Shown: positions 50,927-60,148, counted from the first letter of the stretch. The stretch is DNA of 64,000 nt from Streptomyces zaomyceticus (GCF_014656215.1 NZ_BNBZ01000004.1:62001-126000), one strand, 5' to 3'. A program made the numbers and translations. Notes: generated from the sequence alone by a model not told the origin.

Positions 50927-51016
50927 AGGACGGACGTCGGTATGACAGGCGTCGGCAGGACGGGCGTCGGTACGACGGACGCCGGCAGGACGGGCGTCGC
51001 CAGGACGGACGCCGGA
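50927..51016. repeat. Six 15-bp tandem repeats between the two sseB-like genes
   Basis: Consecutive units of 15 bases with the consensus AGGACGGGCGTCGGT start at 50927, 50942, 50957, 50972, 50987 and 51002. The period is a multiple of three, but no ribosome site or start precedes them on either strand. Probably a minisatellite in the spacer. Confidence 0.8.
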
Positions 51017-51051
51017 ACAGACGTGGTGACGGAAGAGGGGCGGGACCCAGG

Positions 51052-51843
51052 GTGAGCGCGTCAGGCACCGCTGCGGCCGGACAGGTCGAGCACATGCTGC
51101 GCCAGGTGGCACCCGGACGCTACGACGCGTACGAGCAGCTGCTGCACGCCCTCGCCGACGGCGAGCTCTGGATGCTGCTCTGGCACGGTTCGCCCGGCTC
51201 GGCCGACGCCCAGTACGGAAACATGGAGGTCGAGGGCTTCGGTTACGCGCCCTGCGTCACCTCCGCCCAGGAACTCTCCGCCTCCGGCTGGCACCGCGCC
51301 CACGAACTCGTCGCCGGCCGGGAGATCGCCCGCGCCCTCTACCCGGACCGCTGGGGCGTCTGGCTCAATCCGCACGCCCCCGGCGGCGGCGTCGGCATCC
51401 CCTGGGCCGATCTGCGCCGCATCGCCACCGGCCTCGACCGGATGCCCGCCGGGCCGCTGCGGGTCACCGAGCCCACCCTGGAGCTCCCGCAGTTCTACGC
51501 CCTGCTCACGCAGAACGCGCACCGCACCCCCGCCGTCCGGGCGCTGCGCCGCGGCTGGGTGCAGCCCGCGCTCGGCTCCCCGTACCTCGTCATCGGTCTC
51601 GACCTGTACGACACCTCCGCGGCGGCCGTCGACACGGTCCGCGCGATGATGCGCCAGTCCATCGGAGCCGTACCCGACGGGCTGCCCGTCTCGACGGTCG
51701 CCCTCTCCGACGCCTACGACCCGGTGGCCCTCTGGCTGCGGGCGAACGGGCGCCCCTTCTACGACCGCGAGGCGCACGCCGGCCGCGGCGCGGCGCCCGT
51801 TCCCGGGTACGGCTACACGCCCCCGGCGCCGTCCGGATACTGA
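51052..51843 (+). CDS. SseB-like protein, copy 2
   Basis: 263 residues. The N-terminal domain contains YEQLLHALADGELWMLLWHG and MEVEGFGYAPCVTSAQEL, followed by ELVAGREIARALYPDRWGVWLNPHAPGGGVGIPWADLRRIATGLDRMPAGPL, a classic SseB-type segment. The C-terminal SseB domain follows (GWVQPALGSPYLVIGLDLYD). Ends in a Tyr/Gly/Pro tail. GTG at 51052; the ribosome site is poor. Probably transcribed with copy 1 through the repeat spacer. Confidence 0.82.
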   Translation: MSASGTAAAGQVEHMLRQVAPGRYDAYEQLLHALADGELWMLLWHGSPGSADAQYGNMEVEGFGYAPCVTSAQELSASGWHRAHELVAGREIARALYPDRWGVWLNPHAPGGGVGIPWADLRRIATGLDRMPAGPLRVTEPTLELPQFYALLTQNAHRTPAVRALRRGWVQPALGSPYLVIGLDLYDTSAAAVDTVRAMMRQSIGAVPDGLPVSTVALSDAYDPVALWLRANGRPFYDREAHAGRGAAPVPGYGYTPPAPSGY

Positions 51844-51873
51844 GACGTACCGCTGCTCGCCTCCTGTCCCACC

Positions 51874-51899
51874 GGCCTCCGGAGTTCGCTCCGGAGGCC
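51874..51899 (+). terminator. TTCG-loop terminator hairpin
   Basis: GGCCTCCGGAG (51874-51884), loop TTCG, CTCCGGAGGCC (51889-51899): perfect 11-bp stem with a stable tetraloop, 31 bp after the second SseB-like gene. Confidence 0.85.
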
Positions 51900-52205
51900 T
51901 TCGTTCGCCCCAATTCAGGAGCTCGAAGACCCAGTTGAGGGACATGTCCGATTAGGGGGAAGAGGCCCCGAGATGGTCCGCTCAGCTGATCGTGCCGTCC
52001 GGATAACGGAAGTCGCAGCACCGCATCACGTTTGAGCAAACATTCCTCGTCAGGGCTGGCGGGTGATCACAAGCGCATTGAAGACTCCCCGGAACACCGG
52101 GTGTTCGGCTCCTTTCGAGCAGGTGCCCAGCAGGTTGTTCCACCGAGCCGCTACCCGCGGCGGGCAAGGGCCGGCTACCCGCGGCCGAGAGGGGTCCTCA
52201 CCACG
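51900..52205 (+). promoter_or_regulatory. Leader/promoter region of the oligopeptide transporter operon
   Basis: No gene. It contains two small inverted repeats, GTTTGAGCAAAC (52030-52041) and GAACACCGGGTGTTC (52092-52106), and a duplicated GCTACCCGCGGC near the operon start. Either palindrome could be an operator. The promoter itself cannot be fixed. Confidence 0.45.
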
Positions 52206-53234
52206 ATGACGGCACCACTGCACGAAACGAGTGCGGGCGAGTCGACCGCCACCGCTGACACCGCTCCCGACGCACCGGGCACCCCGGAGAACTCCGGCGC
52301 CCCGGCCAAGGCGATCGAGGGCCGCTCGCCCTGGCAGATCGCCTGGACCCGGCTCAAGCGCGACAAACTGGCCCTCGCGGGCGCCTTCGTCGTCGTCTTC
52401 CTCGTCCTGGTCGCGCTCTTCGCGCCCCTCATCGTCGGACTCCTCGGCCACCCGCCGGACGAGTTCCACGAGGACCAGATCGACCCGCTCTTCGGCACCC
52501 CGATCGGCTCCTGGGGCGGCGTCAGCTCCGACTTCCTCTTCGGAGTCGAGCCCGTCAACGGACGCGACGTCTTCAGCCGCATCGTCTACGGCGCCCGGAT
52601 CTCGCTGCTCGTGGCCTTCCTGGCGGCGGTCTTCGCCGTCGTCCTCGGCACGGTCCTCGGCATCATCGCCGGCTACTTCGGCGGCTGGATCGACGCGGTG
52701 CTCAGCCGGGTCATGGACGTGATGCTCGCCTTCCCGCAGCTGCTCTTCACGATCGCCCTGGTCTCCGTCCTGCCGAACGAACTCCTCGGCCTCGACGGCT
52801 CCGGCGTCCGCATCGCCGCCCTGGTGGTCGTGATCGGCTTCTTCGGCTGGCCGTACGTGGGCCGCATCGTCCGCGGCCAGACCCTCTCGCTGCGCAACCG
52901 CGAGTACGTCGAGGCCGCCCAGAGCCTCGGCGCCGGCCGCCTCTACATCCTGCGCCGCGAGCTGCTGCCCAACCTGATCGCCCCGATCACGGTCTACGCG
53001 ACCCTCATGATCCCCACCAACATCCTCACCGAAGCGGCGCTCAGCTTCCTCGGCGCGGGTGTGAAGCCGCCCACGGCTTCCTGGGGACAGATGCTGTCGA
53101 CGGCCATCACCACCTACGAGGCGGATCCCCTCTTCATGGTGATCCCCGGCCTCGCGATCTTCATCACCGTTCTGGCGTTCAACCTCTTCGGCGACGGCGT
53201 GCGTGACGCGCTCGACCCGAAGGGCTCCCGCTGA
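52206..53234 (+). CDS. Peptide ABC transporter permease (OppC/DppC type)
   Basis: 342 residues. Six membrane segments with the typical N-terminal RLKRDKLALAGAFVVVFLVLVALFAP helix and the cytoplasmic EAA loop NREYVEAAQSLGAGRLYILRRELLPNLIAPI. The NGRDVFSRIVYGARISLLV motif marks the DppC subfamily. The ATG at 52206 is supported by GAGAGGGG upstream; the frame is open to 52032. Unusually it precedes the binding-protein gene. Part of a five-gene uptake operon. Confidence 0.95.
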   Translation: MTAPLHETSAGESTATADTAPDAPGTPENSGAPAKAIEGRSPWQIAWTRLKRDKLALAGAFVVVFLVLVALFAPLIVGLLGHPPDEFHEDQIDPLFGTPIGSWGGVSSDFLFGVEPVNGRDVFSRIVYGARISLLVAFLAAVFAVVLGTVLGIIAGYFGGWIDAVLSRVMDVMLAFPQLLFTIALVSVLPNELLGLDGSGVRIAALVVVIGFFGWPYVGRIVRGQTLSLRNREYVEAAQSLGAGRLYILRRELLPNLIAPITVYATLMIPTNILTEAALSFLGAGVKPPTASWGQMLSTAITTYEADPLFMVIPGLAIFITVLAFNLFGDGVRDALDPKGSR

Positions 53235-53344
53235 CCGTTCGCCGACGACCCGATAGACCCGCCCCTGCCGCTGTCGACAGGAGGCTCATCCCCACATGGC
53301 GGACCGCCATATCGGCCGCCACTATCCCGGAGGTTGCGAGACCC

Positions 53345-55114
53345 ATGACTCTGATGAGCTCTCAGAGGCGCAGAATCGCCGCGGGCGCGCTGCTCGCGGC
53401 GGCCACGATGGTCGTCACCACCGCCTGCGGCGGCGGCGGCGAGAGTGGCGGCGACAAGGGCAAGGGCGGTGCGGCCGGCTTCAACGCCGGTGTGAACAAG
53501 GTCGCCAACGCCTCCGACAAGAAGGGCGGCGAGCTGAAGTTCATCGGCTCGCAGGACGCGGACTTCTGGGACCCGCAGCGCGGCTACTACGGCTTCGTGT
53601 GGGACTTCGCCCGCTACTACACGCGCCAGCTGGTGACCTTCAAGGCGGAGCCCGGCGCGGCCTCCACGGAGCTCGTCTCCGACCTCGCCACCGACACCGG
53701 CAAGGTCTCGGCCGACGGCCTCACCTACACCTTCACGCTGAAGGACGGGGTGACCTGGGAGGACGGCAAGCCGATCACCTCCAAGGACATCAAGTACGGC
53801 ATCGAGCGCATCTGGGCCCAGGACGTCCTCTCCGGCGGCCCGATCTACCTCCAGCAGGTCCTCGACCCCAAGAACGAGTACAAGGGTCCCTACAAGGACA
53901 CCTCCGCGGACAAGCTCGGCCTCAAGGCGATCGAGACCCCGGACGACAAGACCATCGTCTTCAAGCTGCCGGTCGCCAACGGTGACTTCCTGCAGATGCT
54001 GGCCATGCCCGCCGCGTCCCCGGTCCGCCAGGACAAGGACACCAAGGCCAAGTACACCCTGAAGCCGTTCTCGTCCGGCCCGTACAAGTGGGAGTCCTAC
54101 ACTCCCAACAAGTCCCTCAAGCTTGTCCGCAACGACAAGTGGGACGCCAAGAGCGACACCGTTCGCAAGGCGCTCCCGGACAAGATCAGCGTCACGTTCA
54201 CCACGAACGCCGACGACATGGACAACCGTCTGGTCGAGGGCGAGTACGACCTCGACATCAACGCGACGGGTGTCGGCGCCGCCGCCCGCCAGAAGGTGCT
54301 CCAGCAGCACAAGGGCAACGTCGACAACCCGCAGACGGGCTTCATCCGTTACGCGGTCTTCCCGCAGACGGTCATCCCCAACATCGAGTGCCGCAAGGCC
54401 ATCATCTACGCGGCCGACTCCAAGTCCCTGCAGACCGCCCGTGGTGGCCCGCAGGCCGGTGGCGACATCGCCTCCAACATGCTGCCGCCGGCGCTCAAGG
54501 GTGCCGACGCCAAGGCCGACCCGTACGGCAAGCTCGGTGGCGCGCCGGACCTCGCCAAGGCGAAGGAGGCCCTGAAGAAGTGCGGTAAGCCGGACGGCTT
54601 CAAGACCACCATCGCGGTCCGCAACAACAAGAAGATCGAGATCGCGACCGCCGAGTCCCTCCAGCAGTCGCTGAAGGCCGTCGGCATCGAGGCCCAGATC
54701 GACCAGTTCGACGGCGCCCAGACCTCCGGCATCATCGGTTCGCCGAAGGTCGTCAAGGACAAGGGCTACGGCATCATCATCATGGGCTGGGGCGCCGACT
54801 TCCCGACCGGACAGGGCTTCCTCCAGCCGCTGGTCGACGGCCGCTTCATCCTCCAGAGCGGTAACAACAACTTCTCCGAGCTGAACGACCCGGCCGTCAA
54901 CGGCCTGTTCGACCAGGCGCTGAAGGAGACCGACCCGACCAAGGCCGGCGAGCTCTACAAGCAGATCAACACCAAGGTCTCCGAGGCCGCGGTCTACCTG
55001 CCCTTCACCCACGAGAAGAACATCATCTGGCGCAGCTCCCGCCTGACCAACGTGTACACGGCGGACGCCTACAACGGCCGCTACGACTACGCGTCGCTCG
55101 GCGTCATCAAGTAA
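53345..55114 (+). CDS. Peptide ABC transporter substrate-binding lipoprotein
   Basis: 589 residues, SBP_bac_5 (OppA/DppA) family. Lipobox TTAC at Cys28 after a short signal with QRRR. The mature part opens with a Gly-rich linker, then GGELKFIGSQDADFWDPQRGYYGFVWDFARYYTRQL and SADGLTYTFTLKDGVTWEDGKPITSKDIKYGIERI, both typical of the family. Codon use is tightly biased to C-ending codons, fitting high expression. ATG at 53345 or 53354. A strong hairpin follows before the next permease. Confidence 0.96.
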   Translation: MTLMSSQRRRIAAGALLAAATMVVTTACGGGGESGGDKGKGGAAGFNAGVNKVANASDKKGGELKFIGSQDADFWDPQRGYYGFVWDFARYYTRQLVTFKAEPGAASTELVSDLATDTGKVSADGLTYTFTLKDGVTWEDGKPITSKDIKYGIERIWAQDVLSGGPIYLQQVLDPKNEYKGPYKDTSADKLGLKAIETPDDKTIVFKLPVANGDFLQMLAMPAASPVRQDKDTKAKYTLKPFSSGPYKWESYTPNKSLKLVRNDKWDAKSDTVRKALPDKISVTFTTNADDMDNRLVEGEYDLDINATGVGAAARQKVLQQHKGNVDNPQTGFIRYAVFPQTVIPNIECRKAIIYAADSKSLQTARGGPQAGGDIASNMLPPALKGADAKADPYGKLGGAPDLAKAKEALKKCGKPDGFKTTIAVRNNKKIEIATAESLQQSLKAVGIEAQIDQFDGAQTSGIIGSPKVVKDKGYGIIIMGWGADFPTGQGFLQPLVDGRFILQSGNNNFSELNDPAVNGLFDQALKETDPTKAGELYKQINTKVSEAAVYLPFTHEKNIIWRSSRLTNVYTADAYNGRYDYASLGVIK

Positions 55115-55177
55115 TCCGCTCCGCTTCACCGGCGCACCACCCGCCGCCAGGTCCGAAGGGCAGGTGATGGCCGAGGG

Positions 55178-55215
55178 CGGCGGCCGGGGGACCCGATCGG
55201 GTCCCCCGGCCGCCG
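55178..55215 (+). terminator. Strong intra-operon hairpin after the binding-protein gene
   Basis: Bases 55178-55215 form a perfect 38-base palindrome whose left arm is CGGCGGCCGGGGGACCCGA. It lies between the binding-protein stop and the OppB-like start. No T-tract. It probably attenuates or stabilises the 5' message, so the binding protein is made in excess. Confidence 0.75.
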
Positions 55216-55228
55216 ACCGGCCGACCGC

Positions 55229-56227
55229 ATGCTTGCATACATAGTCCGACGGCTCTTCGCAGTCGTCGCGATGCTGCTCGTCGTCACCCTCGTGACGCTC
55301 AGCATCTTCTTCCTCATCCCCAAGATGACCGGCAGTGACCCTGCCGCGATGTTCGTCGGCAAGCAGGCGGATCCGGCTGCCATCGAGGCCGTCCGGCAGA
55401 AGCTGGGTCTGGACGAGCCGATCCTGGTGCAGTTCTGGCACTTCGTGTCCGGCATCTTCGTCGGTCGTGACTACACCGGCGGTGGCGACTCCATCCACTG
55501 CGCGGCGCCCTGCTTCGGCTACTCGTTCCGCAGTGAGCAGGACGTCTGGTCGATGCTGGTCGAGGCCTTCCCCGTCACTCTCTCCATGGTGGTCGGCGCC
55601 GCCGTGCTGTGGCTGGTCCTGGGCGTCTCCACGGGTGTCGTCTCCGCGCTCAAGCGGGGCACGATCGTCGACCGCGTGGCGATGATCACGGCCCTCTCCG
55701 GCGTCTCGCTCCCCATCTTCTTCACCGCCATGCTGGCGATGCTCGTCTTCCGCACCCAACTGGACTGGGTCGACGCCACGTACGTGCCGCTCTCCGAATC
55801 CTTCGGCGGCTGGTTCGGCGGCCTGCTGCTGCCCTGGGTGACGCTCGCCTTCCTGTACGCGGCGATGTACGCGCGGCTCACCCGCGCCACCATGCTGGAG
55901 GTCCTCGGCGAGGACTACATCCGCACCGCGCGGGCCAAGGGCCTTCCGGAGTCCGTCGTGCTGGGCAAGCACGCCATGCGCTCCACCATGACCCCCATCC
56001 TGACCATCTTCGGCATGGACCTCGGCGCCCTCGTCGGCGGCGCGATCCTGACCGAGACCGCGTTCAGCCTCCACGGCCTGGGCGCCCTGGCCATCCGGGG
56101 CGTGAACGAGCGCGACCTGCCGCTCATCCTGGCCGTCACGCTCATCACCGCCGCGTGCGTCGTCATCGCGAACCTCGTGGTGGACCTGCTGTACGCGGTG
56201 ATCGACCCCCGAGTGAGGCTCGCATGA
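55229..56227 (+). CDS. Peptide ABC transporter permease (OppB/DppB type)
   Basis: 332 residues, six membrane segments starting with MLAYIVRRLFAVVAMLLVVTLVTLSIFFLIP. The N-terminal FVGKQADPAAIEAVRQKLGLDEPILVQFWHFV and the EAA loop EDYIRTARAKGLPESVVLGKHAMRSTMTPIL are subfamily hallmarks. An insertion with two Cys (SIHCAAPCFGYSF) lies in the first external loop and might form a disulfide. The stop overlaps the next gene (ATGA). Confidence 0.95.
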   Translation: MLAYIVRRLFAVVAMLLVVTLVTLSIFFLIPKMTGSDPAAMFVGKQADPAAIEAVRQKLGLDEPILVQFWHFVSGIFVGRDYTGGGDSIHCAAPCFGYSFRSEQDVWSMLVEAFPVTLSMVVGAAVLWLVLGVSTGVVSALKRGTIVDRVAMITALSGVSLPIFFTAMLAMLVFRTQLDWVDATYVPLSESFGGWFGGLLLPWVTLAFLYAAMYARLTRATMLEVLGEDYIRTARAKGLPESVVLGKHAMRSTMTPILTIFGMDLGALVGGAILTETAFSLHGLGALAIRGVNERDLPLILAVTLITAACVVIANLVVDLLYAVIDPRVRLA

Positions 56228-57330
56228 CGGACAAGCTGACGAAGACCGGCGCCGCCGTGGCGGAGCCGGTCGAGTCCGGGAAGAACGCGCCGTCCGACGC
56301 CTTCCTCGACGTCCGCGACCTGAAGATCCACTTCCCGACCGACGACGGTCTGGTCAAGTCGGTCGACGGGCTCAGCTTCCAGCTGGAGAAGGGCAAGACC
56401 CTCGGCATCGTGGGCGAGTCCGGCTCCGGCAAGTCGGTGACCTCGCTCGGCATCATGGGCCTGCACACCGTCGGCCAGTACGGCCGGCAGAAGGCCCGCA
56501 TCTCCGGCGAGATCTGGCTGAACGGGCGCGAGCTGCTCTCGGCCGACCCGGACGAGGTCCGGAAGATGCGTGGCCAGGAGATGGCCATGATCTTCCAGGA
56601 TCCGCTGTCCGCGATGCACCCGTACTACACGGTCGGCCACCAGATCGTGGAGGCGTACCGCGTCCACCACCCCGTCGACAAGAAGACGGCGCGCAAGCGG
56701 GCCGTCGAACTCCTCGACCGGGTCGGGATCCCCGAGCCCGCCAAGCGGTTCGACAACTACCCGCACGAGTTCTCCGGCGGTATGCGCCAGCGCGCGATGA
56801 TCGCCATGGCGCTCGTCAACAACCCGTCGCTGCTCATCGCCGACGAGCCGACCACCGCGCTCGACGTGACCGTGCAGGCCCAGATCCTCGACCTGATGCG
56901 GGACCTCCAGAAGGAGTTCGGCTCCGCGGTCGTCATCATCACCCACGACCTCGGCGTCGTCGCCGAGCTCGCCGACGACATCCTCGTCATGTACGGCGGG
57001 CGCTGCGTCGAACGCGGACCGGCCGAGTCCGTCTTCTACGAGCCGCAGCACCCCTACACCTGGGGCCTGCTCGGCTCGATGCCGAGGATCGACCGCGACC
57101 AGACCGAGCGGCTCATCCCGGTCAAGGGCAACCCGCCCAGCCTCATCAACATCCCGAGCGGCTGCGCCTTCAACCCCCGCTGCCCGTACGCGGACGTCCC
57201 CAAGGGCGGCATCACGCGCACCCAGCGACCGGAGCTGGCGCCGGCCGGGGACCGCCACTTCTCGGCGTGCCACATGCCGCAGGAGGAGCGGACCCGTATC
57301 TGGACCGAAGAGATTGCGCCGAAACTGTGA
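56224..57330 (+). CDS. Peptide ABC transporter ATPase (OppD/DppD type)
   Basis: 368 residues. Walker A GESGSGKSVT, signature FSGGMRQRAMIAMAL, Walker B LLIADEPTTALDV and H-loop IITHDLGVVAE. The C-terminal oligopeptide-transporter extension contains the GCAFNPRCPYA cysteine motif that in relatives binds an iron-sulfur cluster. Coupled at both ends by four-base overlaps with oppB and oppF. Confidence 0.95.
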   Translation: MTDKLTKTGAAVAEPVESGKNAPSDAFLDVRDLKIHFPTDDGLVKSVDGLSFQLEKGKTLGIVGESGSGKSVTSLGIMGLHTVGQYGRQKARISGEIWLNGRELLSADPDEVRKMRGQEMAMIFQDPLSAMHPYYTVGHQIVEAYRVHHPVDKKTARKRAVELLDRVGIPEPAKRFDNYPHEFSGGMRQRAMIAMALVNNPSLLIADEPTTALDVTVQAQILDLMRDLQKEFGSAVVIITHDLGVVAELADDILVMYGGRCVERGPAESVFYEPQHPYTWGLLGSMPRIDRDQTERLIPVKGNPPSLINIPSGCAFNPRCPYADVPKGGITRTQRPELAPAGDRHFSACHMPQEERTRIWTEEIAPKL

Positions 57331-58505
57331 GCGAGACCATGGAACCCCTCCTCAAGGTCACCGGCCTGAAGAAGCACTTCCCCATCAAGAAGGGGCTTCT
57401 CCAGCGCCAGACCGGCGCCGTCAAGGCGGTCGACGGGATCGACTTCGAGGTCCTGCCCGGTGAGACCCTCGGCGTCGTCGGCGAGTCCGGCTGCGGCAAG
57501 TCCACGATGGGCCGGCTCATCACCCGGCTGCTCGAACCGACCGGCGGCACGGTCGAGTTCCAGGGCACGGACATCTCCCACCTCGGTGTGGGCGGGATGC
57601 GTCCGTTCCGCCGGGACATCCAGATGATCTTCCAGGACCCGTACGGCTCGCTGAACCCGCGCCACACGGTCGGCACGATCGTCTCGGCGCCCTTCAAGCT
57701 CCAGGGCGTGGAGCCCGAGGGCGGCGTCAAGAAGGAGGTCCAGCGCCTGCTCGGCCTGGTCGGCCTCAACCCGGAGCACTACAACCGCTACCCGCACGAG
57801 TTCTCCGGCGGTCAGCGCCAGCGCATCGGCATCGCCCGCGCGCTGGCCCTGAAGCCGAAGCTCGTGGTGGCGGACGAGCCGGTCTCGGCCCTGGACGTCT
57901 CCATCCAGGCCCAGGTGGTCAACCTCCTGGACGACCTCCAGCAGGAGCTCGGCCTCACGTACGTGATCATCGCCCACGACCTGTCGGTCATCCGGCACGT
58001 CTCGGACCGCATCGCGGTCATGTACCTGGGCAAGATCGTGGAGCTCGCGGACCGCAAGTCCCTGTACGAGAACCCGATGCACCCGTACACCCGCGCCCTC
58101 ATGTCGGCGGTCCCGATCCCGGACCCCCGCCGGCGGGGCGCGAAGAGCGACCGCATCCTTCTGACGGGCGACGTCCCGTCCCCGATCGCCCCGCCGCCGG
58201 GCTGCCGCTTCAACACCCGCTGCTGGAAGGCCACGGACGTCTGCAGGACCGACGAGCCCCCACTCGTGGAACTCCGGCCCGGCCAGCGGGTGGCCTGCCA
58301 CCACCCGGAGAACGCGGAGTCCCTGACGATCCCCGCCGCGAGGCAGTCGGTGGAGATCACGAAGGCGCCGGAGCCCCTGGCGAAGGAGACCGCCTCCGAG
58401 AAGGAGACTCCGGCCGCACCACAGACGCCGGCCGAGAAGGAGACTCCGGCCGAGCCGGAGGCGTCCGGGCCGGCCGCCGCCGAGGACGACGCGCCGAAGG
58501 CGTGA
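57327..58505 (+). CDS. Peptide ABC transporter ATPase (OppF/DppF type)
   Basis: 392 residues. The GTG at 57327 overlaps the previous stop (GTGA). Walker A GESGCGKSTM, signature FSGGQRQRIGIARAL, Walker B LVVADEPVSALDV and H-loop IIAHDLSVIRH. C-terminal motif GCRFNTRCWKATDVC. The last 60 residues are a low-complexity tail of repeated KETPA/EKETP units, rich in Glu, Pro and Ala and unusual for this family. The operon ends in a hairpin. Confidence 0.95.
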   Translation: MSETMEPLLKVTGLKKHFPIKKGLLQRQTGAVKAVDGIDFEVLPGETLGVVGESGCGKSTMGRLITRLLEPTGGTVEFQGTDISHLGVGGMRPFRRDIQMIFQDPYGSLNPRHTVGTIVSAPFKLQGVEPEGGVKKEVQRLLGLVGLNPEHYNRYPHEFSGGQRQRIGIARALALKPKLVVADEPVSALDVSIQAQVVNLLDDLQQELGLTYVIIAHDLSVIRHVSDRIAVMYLGKIVELADRKSLYENPMHPYTRALMSAVPIPDPRRRGAKSDRILLTGDVPSPIAPPPGCRFNTRCWKATDVCRTDEPPLVELRPGQRVACHHPENAESLTIPAARQSVEITKAPEPLAKETASEKETPAAPQTPAEKETPAEPEASGPAAAEDDAPKA

Positions 58506-58511
58506 CGCGGG

Positions 58512-58545
58512 GAGGCCCCCGGTGCCCAAGGGCACCGGGGGCCTC
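58512..58545 (+). terminator. Terminator of the peptide transporter operon
   Basis: GAGGCCCCCGGTGCCC (58512-58527) pairs perfectly with 58530-58545, 16 bp, six bases after the OppF-like stop. Confidence 0.85.
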
Positions 58546-58598
58546 GTCGTGCGGGGAGCCCGCGCGGCCGCCGCCGGAACTACCGGGACAATGGGTCG

Positions 58599-59276
58599 GT
58601 GCTCCACGACCTGTTCACCCCCTCCGTCCAACACGCCCTCGACCTCGTCGGCATCTTCGTCTTCGCCATCTCCGGCGCACTCCTCGCCGTCCGCAAGAAC
58701 TTCGACGTCTTCGGCATCGCCGTCCTCGCCGAGGTCACCGCCCTCGGCGGGGGTCTCTTCCGCGACCTGGTCATCGGCGCCGTTCCTCCCGCCGCCTTCA
58801 CCGACCTCGGCTACTTCCTGATGCCGCTGATCGCCGCGGGGCTCGTCTTCTTCCTCCACCCCGAGGTCGAGCGCACCCAGACCGCGGTCAACGTCTTCGA
58901 CGCCGCCGGCCTGGGCCTCTTCTGTGTGACCGGTACGACGAAGGCGTACGACTACGGCCTCGGCCTCACCTCCTCCGCCGCGCTGGGTCTCGCGACGGCC
59001 GTCGGTGGTGGTGTCCTGCGGGACGTGCTCGCGAACGAGGTGCCGTCGCTGCTGCGCTGGGACCGGGACCTGTACGCCGTCCCGGCGATCGTCGGCGCCG
59101 CGATGGTCGCCCTCTGCATCCGCTTCGACATGCTCAACGCGTGGACCAGCGGCACCGCCGTCCTCACCGCCTTCGTGCTCCGGCTGTTCGCGATGCGCTA
59201 CCACTGGCGCGCGCCGCGCGCCTGGAACCGGCGGTCGTCCGCCCGCGAGGCGCCCGAAAAAGCTACCGCTCAGTAG
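58599..59276 (+). CDS. TRIC-type cation channel (UPF0126 family)
   Basis: 225 residues with seven predicted helices in two repeats. The duplicated motif GGGLFRDLVIG and GGGVLRDVLANEVP is diagnostic of bacterial TRIC channels, which conduct K+ or Na+. A basic 30-residue tail follows the last helix. GTG start at 58599 without a strong ribosome site. Stands alone after a terminator. Confidence 0.92.
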   Translation: MLHDLFTPSVQHALDLVGIFVFAISGALLAVRKNFDVFGIAVLAEVTALGGGLFRDLVIGAVPPAAFTDLGYFLMPLIAAGLVFFLHPEVERTQTAVNVFDAAGLGLFCVTGTTKAYDYGLGLTSSAALGLATAVGGGVLRDVLANEVPSLLRWDRDLYAVPAIVGAAMVALCIRFDMLNAWTSGTAVLTAFVLRLFAMRYHWRAPRAWNRRSSAREAPEKATAQ

Positions 59277-59299
59277 GTTTCTGGGGTACCGTCGGAAGC

Positions 59300-60148
59300 A
59301 TGAGCACGAGCATCGAGACCAGGCTCGCGACGAGCGAGTTCGACCGCGACACCGCCGTGACCCTCCGGGAGCCCGGTGTCTACGACGCCGACCTCTCCGC
59401 CGGGTGGACCATCATCCAGGCGGTCAACGGCGGCTACCTCCTCGCTCTCCTCGGCCGCGCGCTCGGCGACCACCTGCCGCACCCCGACCCGTTCACGATC
59501 TCGGCGCACTACCTCACGCCGTCCGTGCCGGGCCCCGCGGTGATCAGGACGGAGACCGTCCGCACCGGCCGGACGCTCTCCACCGGCCAGGCCTCCCTCT
59601 TCCAGTACGCGGAGGACGGCACCGAGGTCGAGCGGATCCGGGTCCTCGCCTCGTACGGCAGCCTCGACGCGCTCCCCGACGACGTCCGCACGACCGCGAC
59701 GCCCCCGGCGATGGCCGCCATCGAGAACTGCTTCTCCGCTGCGGACGGCCCGACCCCGCAGATCCCCGGCTCCTCCGCCATCGCCGACCGGCTCGACCTC
59801 CGGCTCGACCCGGCCTGTGTCGGCTGGGCGATCGGCGCGCCGTCGGGGAAGGGCGAGATGCGGGCCTGGTTCGGCCTCGCGGACGGCCGTGAGCCCGACG
59901 CGCTGTCGCTGCTCCTGACGGTCGACGCCCTGCCGCCGACCTCCTTCGAGCTGGGCCTCAAGGGCTGGACCCCGACCGTCGAGCTCACCACCCACATCCG
60001 CTGCCGTCCGGCCCCCGGCCCGCTGCGGGTCTCCATCACCACCCGCAACCTGGCCGGCGGCTTCCTGGAGGAGGACGCGGAGGTCTGGGACAGCGCCGAC
60101 CGCCTGGTGGCCCAGTCCCGCCAGCTGGCCCGCGCACCCCGGGGCTGA
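59300..60148 (+). CDS. Acyl-CoA thioesterase, hotdog (TesB-like) family
   Basis: 282 residues made of two hotdog halves: GWTIIQAVNGGYLLALLGRAL with HPDPFTISAHYLTPSVPG in the first half, and WTPTVELTTHIRCRPAPGPLRV with NLAGGFLEEDAEVWDS in the second. This is the actinobacterial 4HBT_3 thioesterase type. The ATG at 59300 follows CGGAAGC; the frame is open upstream through the TRIC gene. Acyl specificity unknown. Confidence 0.88.
   Translation: MSTSIETRLATSEFDRDTAVTLREPGVYDADLSAGWTIIQAVNGGYLLALLGRALGDHLPHPDPFTISAHYLTPSVPGPAVIRTETVRTGRTLSTGQASLFQYAEDGTEVERIRVLASYGSLDALPDDVRTTATPPAMAAIENCFSAADGPTPQIPGSSAIADRLDLRLDPACVGWAIGAPSGKGEMRAWFGLADGREPDALSLLLTVDALPPTSFELGLKGWTPTVELTTHIRCRPAPGPLRVSITTRNLAGGFLEEDAEVWDSADRLVAQSRQLARAPRG

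Noticed and set aside
50927..51016. CRISPR array
   Set aside because: Units are only 15 bp, directly abutting, without unique spacers or cas genes.
50807..51112. Minus-strand frames across the 15-bp repeats (101 and 74 residues)
   Set aside because: Repetitive Arg/Pro peptides created by the repeat itself; they overlap both SseB-like genes and lack start signals.
53114..56074. 986-residue minus-strand frame opposite the peptide transporter genes
   Set aside because: Antisense of three well-recognised genes; no domain or ribosome site.
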